This document shows, piece by piece, positions 60,249 to 64,000 of a stretch of DNA of 64,000 bases (positions are counted from its first letter, which is position 1; every line of letters begins with the position of its first letter). Below the pieces are notes generated by a model. The model saw only the letters and a program-made list of their open reading frames with translations. It did not search any database and was not told the origin of the DNA. The position numbers and the translations under genes were made by a program. Origin of the DNA: Marinithermus hydrothermalis DSM 14884 (lineage in GTDB: Bacteria > Deinococcota > Deinococci > Deinococcales > Marinithermaceae); the NCBI RefSeq assembly GCF_000195335.1, contig NC_015387.1, forward strand, positions 1,054,001-1,118,000, written 5' to 3'.

Positions 60249-61199
60249 AGCCGGGCCGGCCGCCTCGACGCGGCTTTTAACGATCCGGCACGCCTCGGCG
60301 AAGCGCTCGAGGATCCAGGCCTGCTCTGGCCCGGTCGCGAACCAGGTGCGCCCGAACTCGAGCACGAGGGGGTAGGCCCGCACGGCCGTGGGGCCTTGGG
60401 GAGTGAGCTCGACCTCGAAGAGGAGCTGCCGGTCGTTACGGAAGTGAGGGTGGACCGCGTAATCGTCCAGGAGGTCCCCGGTCGCGTACAGGATCACGCC
60501 ACCCTCGGCCCACTCGACGCCCTGGAAGTGGTGGGGGCCGTGCCCCCACACGACCCGCGCGCCGGCCTCGAGGAGGCTGTGCCCGAGCGTCCGGTAGACC
60601 GGGGCCGGGGCCGGCACCCAGTTCGCCTGCCAGTGGTAACTGACGATGACGTGATCCACGCGCTCGGCGAGGTCCGCCACGCCCTGAAGAAGGCGGGCGA
60701 GGGCCTTGGGGTCGTGCGGGTTCACGTAGTGGGTGCCGGGTCGGGCCGGGCGCGCGGCGAAGTCCGGCTGGTGGTCGCAGCAGGCGATGATCCCGATCCG
60801 CACCCCTCGGACCTCGAGCACGGCCGGGGCCCGGGCCGCCTCGAGGTGCGCGCCGGCCCCCGCGTGGGCGAAGCCGCGCGCCTCGAGGGCCTGGAGGGTC
60901 TCGCCCAGCCCCTCGAGGTCCGCGTCCAGCGCGTGGTTGTTGGCGAGAGTGACCAGGCCCACGCCCGCGTGGGTGAGCGCCTCGAGGGCCGCGGGGGGTG
61001 CTCGGAAGTAAAAGGCTTTCTTCGGGCCGCGGTAGACCCGGGGGCGCGCGCTGACGGCGCACTCCAGGTTCACCCCGAAGAGGTCGGCCTGCCGGGTGAG
61101 GGGGGAGAGGGTGCCGAGGGGGTGGGCGGGGCCGCGCGTGGCGATCACCCGGGCAACGCCGCGGCCCAGCATCGCGTCGCCGCCCAGCATAAGCCGCAC
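60231..61199 (-). CDS. CapA-family metallophosphoesterase-like protein
   Basis: The 322-residue protein has the CapA/PgsA pattern: GGDAMLGRGV at the N-terminus, FGVNLECAVS, LANNHALDADLEGL, then ACCDHQPDF, VIVSYHWQANW and VVWGHGPHHFQG. The metal-binding residues Asp, Asn-His and His are present. Family members take part in poly-gamma-glutamate or other capsule synthesis, or act as periplasmic hydrolases. No signal peptide is visible, so its site of action is unclear. GTG 61199 has a leaderless -10 box. Confidence 0.86.
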   Translation of the reverse strand: MRLMLGGDAMLGRGVARVIATRGPAHPLGTLSPLTRQADLFGVNLECAVSARPRVYRGPKKAFYFRAPPAALEALTHAGVGLVTLANNHALDADLEGLGETLQALEARGFAHAGAGAHLEAARAPAVLEVRGVRIGIIACCDHQPDFAARPARPGTHYVNPHDPKALARLLQGVADLAERVDHVIVSYHWQANWVPAPAPVYRTLGHSLLEAGARVVWGHGPHHFQGVEWAEGGVILYATGDLLDDYAVHPHFRNDRQLLFEVELTPQGPTAVRAYPLVLEFGRTWFATGPEQAWILERFAEACRIVKSRVEAAGPALRVLP

Positions 61200-61205
61200 G
61201 CTTCC

Positions 61206-61211
61206 AGCATA
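61206..61211 (-). promoter_or_regulatory. Leaderless -10 box of the CapA-like gene
   Basis: TATGCT on the minus strand, a 6-nt gap, then GTG 61199. It overlaps a plus-strand -10-like CATAAT for yigZ. Confidence 0.45.
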
Positions 61212-61225
61212 ATGGGGATGGGAAC

Positions 61226-61816
61226 GTGGGGGATATGCGGACGATCGCCGAGCCTTATACGTACGCGGAGGAGATCAAGAAAAGCCGGTTCATCGCGCAT
61301 GCCGCGCCGGTGGAAACCCCCGAGGAGGCCATGGCCTTCCTCGAGGCGGTGCGGGACCCCCAGGCCACGCACAACTGCTGGGCGTACAAGATCGGCCAGG
61401 CCTACCGCTTTTCGGACGACGGCGAGCCCGGAGGCACGGCGGGGCAGCCCATCCTGCGCGCGATCGAGGGGCAGGGTTTGGATCACGTGATGGTGGTCGT
61501 GACCCGGTACTTCGGGGGGATCAAGCTCGGGGCGGGGGGGCTGGTGCGCGCGTACGGGGGGGTGGCGGCCACCTGCTTGCGTCAGGCCCCCAAGCGCGAG
61601 GTGCGGCCCCAGGTCCCCGTTCAGCTGAGCGTTCCCTTTGAGGCGATGGGCGGGGTGTACCCCGTCCTCGAGCGTTTCGCCGTGACGAAGGAGGCGGAGC
61701 GATACACCCAGGCAGGCCTTGAGCTCGCGCTCCGCTTAGACGCCGCGGACCTCGAGGCCTTCCGGCGGGCGCTTACGGACGCGACGCGGGGGAAGGCCCG
61801 GGTATGGGTAGAATAG
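61226..61816 (+). CDS. yigZ: YigZ/IMPACT family protein
   Basis: The 196-residue protein has the IMPACT domain motifs IKKSRFIAHAAPVETPEEAM, ATHNCWAYKIG, DDGEPGGTAGQPIL and VVVTRYFGGIKLGAGGLVRAY. A second domain of about 70 residues completes the YigZ form. The role is unsettled; ribosome- or translation-linked regulation is proposed for the family. GTG 61226 or ATG 61235 are both possible starts. Confidence 0.88.
   Translation: MGDMRTIAEPYTYAEEIKKSRFIAHAAPVETPEEAMAFLEAVRDPQATHNCWAYKIGQAYRFSDDGEPGGTAGQPILRAIEGQGLDHVMVVVTRYFGGIKLGAGGLVRAYGGVAATCLRQAPKREVRPQVPVQLSVPFEAMGGVYPVLERFAVTKEAERYTQAGLELALRLDAADLEAFRRALTDATRGKARVWVE
61809..61814 (+). promoter_or_regulatory. Leaderless -10 box of polA
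   Basis: TAGAAT is followed by exactly 6 nt and GTG 61821. It overlaps the end of yigZ. Confidence 0.5.
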
Positions 61817-61820
61817 GCGC

Positions 61821-64000
61821 GTGCAACAGCCGAGCCTGTTCGATCACCGTCCTGAACGCATCCTGATCGTGGATGGGCACCACCTGGCTTACCGGAACTA
61901 CTTTGCCTTAGGGGAGTTGACGACGAGCCGGGGGGAGCCGGTCCAGGCCGTGTACGGGTTTGCCCGCACCCTGTTGAAGCTGCTGAAGGAGGACGGGGAT
62001 TGCGTGATCGTGGTCTTCGACGCGCCCCAGCCCTCCTTTCGGCACGAGCAGTTCGCGGCGTACAAGGCCCAACGCGCCCCCACCCCGGAGGACTTCAAGC
62101 CGCAGCTCGAGAAGATCAAGCAGCTCGTGGATTTACTCGGCCTCGCGCGCTTCGAGCTCGCGGGGTACGAGGCCGACGACGTGATCGGCAGCCTCGCCAA
62201 AAAAGCCGAGGCCGAGGGGTACGAGGTGCGCATCGTCACAAGCGACCGGGACAGCTACCAGCTGCTTTCCGATAAGGTGCGGGTCCTCAAGCCGGACGGG
62301 GAGGAGGTCACCCCGGAGACGGTCCGGGAGAAGTACGGGGTGACGGTCGCGCAGTGGGTGGATTTCCGCGCCCTGACCGGGGACGCGTCGGACAACATCC
62401 CCGGGGTGAGGGGGATCGGCGCGAAAACCGCGGCGAAACTCCTCGCCGAGTGGGGCAGCCTCGAGAACCTGTACGCCCACCTCGCGGAGGTCACGCCCCC
62501 CAGCGTGCGCAAGAAGCTGGAGGCCGGCCGGGAGAAGGCGGCGTTGTCGCGCGCCCTCTCCGAGATCCACACCGACCTCGCGATCGAGGTGGATTTTGCC
62601 GCCTGCCACCGGCGCCCGGTGGACCGCGAAGCGCTTCGGGCCTTCTTGGAGGCGCTCGAGTTCGGCTCCATCCTGCGCGAGCTGGGCCTGATCGAGGCGC
62701 GTTCGGCGGAGGAAGCCCCTTGGCCACCGCCACCAGAGGCCTTCTTGGGGTACGTGCTGGACCGGCCGCAGCCCATGTGGGCCGAGCTCAAAGGGCTCGC
62801 CGGGGCCTGGGAGGGGCGCGTGGCCCGGGGGCCGGCGCGCGCCAAAGAGCTCGCGCGCTTCGAGGCCGTGCACGCCCTGCAGGCCAAGGACCTCACGGTC
62901 TGGGCCCGGCGCGAGGGGGTGCGCGTGCAGCCGGGCGAGGACCCCTTGCTGTTGGCGTACCTGTACGACCCCACGAACAGCGACCCCGCAGCCACCGTGC
63001 GGCGCTACGGGGCGGGGGACTGGTCGGAGGACCCCGCCGCCCGCGCCCTGGCCGCGGCGGAACTGTGGCGCATCCTAGGCGAGCGGCTCGCGGGAGAGGA
63101 GGCCTTGTGGTGGCTGTACCGTGAGGTGGAGCGACCCCTTGCCGGGGTGCTCGCGGAGATGGAGCACGCCGGGGTTCGCGTGGACGTCGCCTACCTCGAG
63201 GCCCTCTCCGCCGAGCTCGGCCGGGAGATCGCGGCGATCGAGGCCGAAGTGCACCGGCTTGCGGGGCGCGCGTTCAACCTGAACTCGCGCGACCAGCTCG
63301 AGGTGATCCTCTACGATGAGTTGGGCCTGACCCCTACGCGGCGCACGCAGAAGACCGGCCGGCGCTCGACCTCGGCCGCGGCGCTGGAGGCCCTCGTGGG
63401 GGCGCACCCCATCGTGGAGCGGATCCTGGCGTACCGGGAGCTCTCCAAACTCAAGGGCACCTACCTGGACCCCCTGCCGAGGCTGGTGCACCCCGCGACG
63501 GGCCGGATCCACACCCGGTACCACCAGACCGGGACCGCTACCGGTCGGCTCTCGAGCTCCGACCCGAACCTGCAGAACATCCCGGTGCGCACCGAGGTGG
63601 GCCGTCGGATCCGCCGGGCTTTTGTGGCCGAGCCGGGGTACGTCCTGGTGGCCGCGGACTACTCGCAGATCGAGCTGCGGGTCCTCGCGCACCTCTCCGG
63701 GGACGAGAACCTCAAGCGCGTCTTCCAGGAGCGCCGGGACATCCACACGCAGACCGCGAGCTGGATGTTCGGCGTGCCTCCCGAGGCGGTGGACCCCTTC
63801 CGGCGCCGTGCGGCCAAGACCGTGAACTTCGGGGTGCTCTACGGCATGTCCCCCCACCGCTTGAGCCGCGAGCTCGGGATCGAGTACGCGGAGGCCGAGC
63901 GGTTCATCCAGCGGTACTTCGAGTCCTACCCGCGCGTCCAGGCCTACATCGAACGGACCCTGGAGCAGGCCCGCGAGAAGGGGTACGTCGAGACCCTGTT
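61821..64000 (+). CDS. polA: DNA polymerase I, Taq-like (cut by the window end)
   Basis: From GTG 61821 the frame is open to the window end, giving 726 codons. The N-terminal 5'-3' exonuclease has ILIVDGHHLAYRNYFA, YEADDVIGSLA and SDRDSYQLL, with GVRGIGAKTAAKLL as the helix-hairpin-helix. The middle domain (about residues 295-420) lacks the D-x-E motif of an active 3'-5' exonuclease, as in Taq polymerase. The polymerase part has TGRLSSSDPNLQNIPVR, DYSQIELRVLAHLSG (motif A with its catalytic Asp) and RRAAKTVNFGVLYGMS (motif B). Motif C lies beyond the window. It fills Okazaki gaps and repairs DNA. Confidence 0.95.
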   Translation, partial: MQQPSLFDHRPERILIVDGHHLAYRNYFALGELTTSRGEPVQAVYGFARTLLKLLKEDGDCVIVVFDAPQPSFRHEQFAAYKAQRAPTPEDFKPQLEKIKQLVDLLGLARFELAGYEADDVIGSLAKKAEAEGYEVRIVTSDRDSYQLLSDKVRVLKPDGEEVTPETVREKYGVTVAQWVDFRALTGDASDNIPGVRGIGAKTAAKLLAEWGSLENLYAHLAEVTPPSVRKKLEAGREKAALSRALSEIHTDLAIEVDFAACHRRPVDREALRAFLEALEFGSILRELGLIEARSAEEAPWPPPPEAFLGYVLDRPQPMWAELKGLAGAWEGRVARGPARAKELARFEAVHALQAKDLTVWARREGVRVQPGEDPLLLAYLYDPTNSDPAATVRRYGAGDWSEDPAARALAAAELWRILGERLAGEEALWWLYREVERPLAGVLAEMEHAGVRVDVAYLEALSAELGREIAAIEAEVHRLAGRAFNLNSRDQLEVILYDELGLTPTRRTQKTGRRSTSAAALEALVGAHPIVERILAYRELSKLKGTYLDPLPRLVHPATGRIHTRYHQTGTATGRLSSSDPNLQNIPVRTEVGRRIRRAFVAEPGYVLVAADYSQIELRVLAHLSGDENLKRVFQERRDIHTQTASWMFGVPPEAVDPFRRRAAKTVNFGVLYGMSPHRLSRELGIEYAEAERFIQRYFESYPRVQAYIERTLEQAREKGYVETL

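Overview
The window is GC-rich and gene-dense. It looks like chromosomal DNA from a thermophilic member of the Thermales (Deinococcota), related to Thermus but probably nearer Marinithermus, Oceanithermus or Meiothermus. The pointers are a Taq-like DNA polymerase I at the right edge with a degenerate 3'-5' exonuclease domain, many start codons lying 6 nt after a TANNNT -10 box (leaderless mRNAs), strong use of the CTC-GAG codon pair, and the general gene content. The genus is inference.

Layout. 1-3.97 kb: end of citrate synthase, an anti-sigma/ECF sigma/Ser-Thr kinase cluster, a patatin-like phospholipase and signal peptidase I. 4.0-7.0 kb: a flavin reductase gene broken by two nested insertion sequences. 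7.1-9.9 kb: purine permease and class III aminotransferase. 10-13 kb: minD-minE-rodA, a TauE/SafE permease and tatA, converging on modABC (13-15.4 kb). 15.6-18.3 kb: two lipoproteins and a beta-barrel candidate. 18.4-32 kb: housekeeping and metabolism (ruvC, yebC, tdh, mtnA, comF, ribF, NUDIX, amidohydrolase, a GAF-GGDEF protein, an MrfA-like helicase, arsenate reductase). 32-35.6 kb: greA, lysS and a CDF transporter. 35.6-41.8 kb: sdaAA and a six-gene GbsR/MarR-controlled Lol-like export operon.

41.9-50.2 kb is a foreign-looking defence island: hsdM, an AlbA_2/ATPase gene, an OLD-family nuclease and hsdR. A copy of the 1.19-kb IS sits at a deletion joint that removed the end of the OLD gene, the start of hsdR and probably hsdS. 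The CTCGAG hexamer that saturates the rest of the window is nearly absent here. 50.3-64 kb returns to core genes: sdaAB, an unknown multi-pass membrane protein, the cdd-CNNM-dgkA-ybeY-phoH cluster, NfeD-flotillin, aroE, a CapA-like protein, yigZ and polA (cut by the window end).

The most interesting items are the IS-decayed restriction island, the complete Lol-like operon with its own regulator, the widespread leaderless architecture (including one kinase promoter wholly inside a palindrome), a terminator-like hairpin between the greA promoter and greA, and a 12-codon leader ORF in front of the diguanylate cyclase gene. No tRNA, rRNA or CRISPR was seen. No stretch over 300 bases lacks a gene or element.
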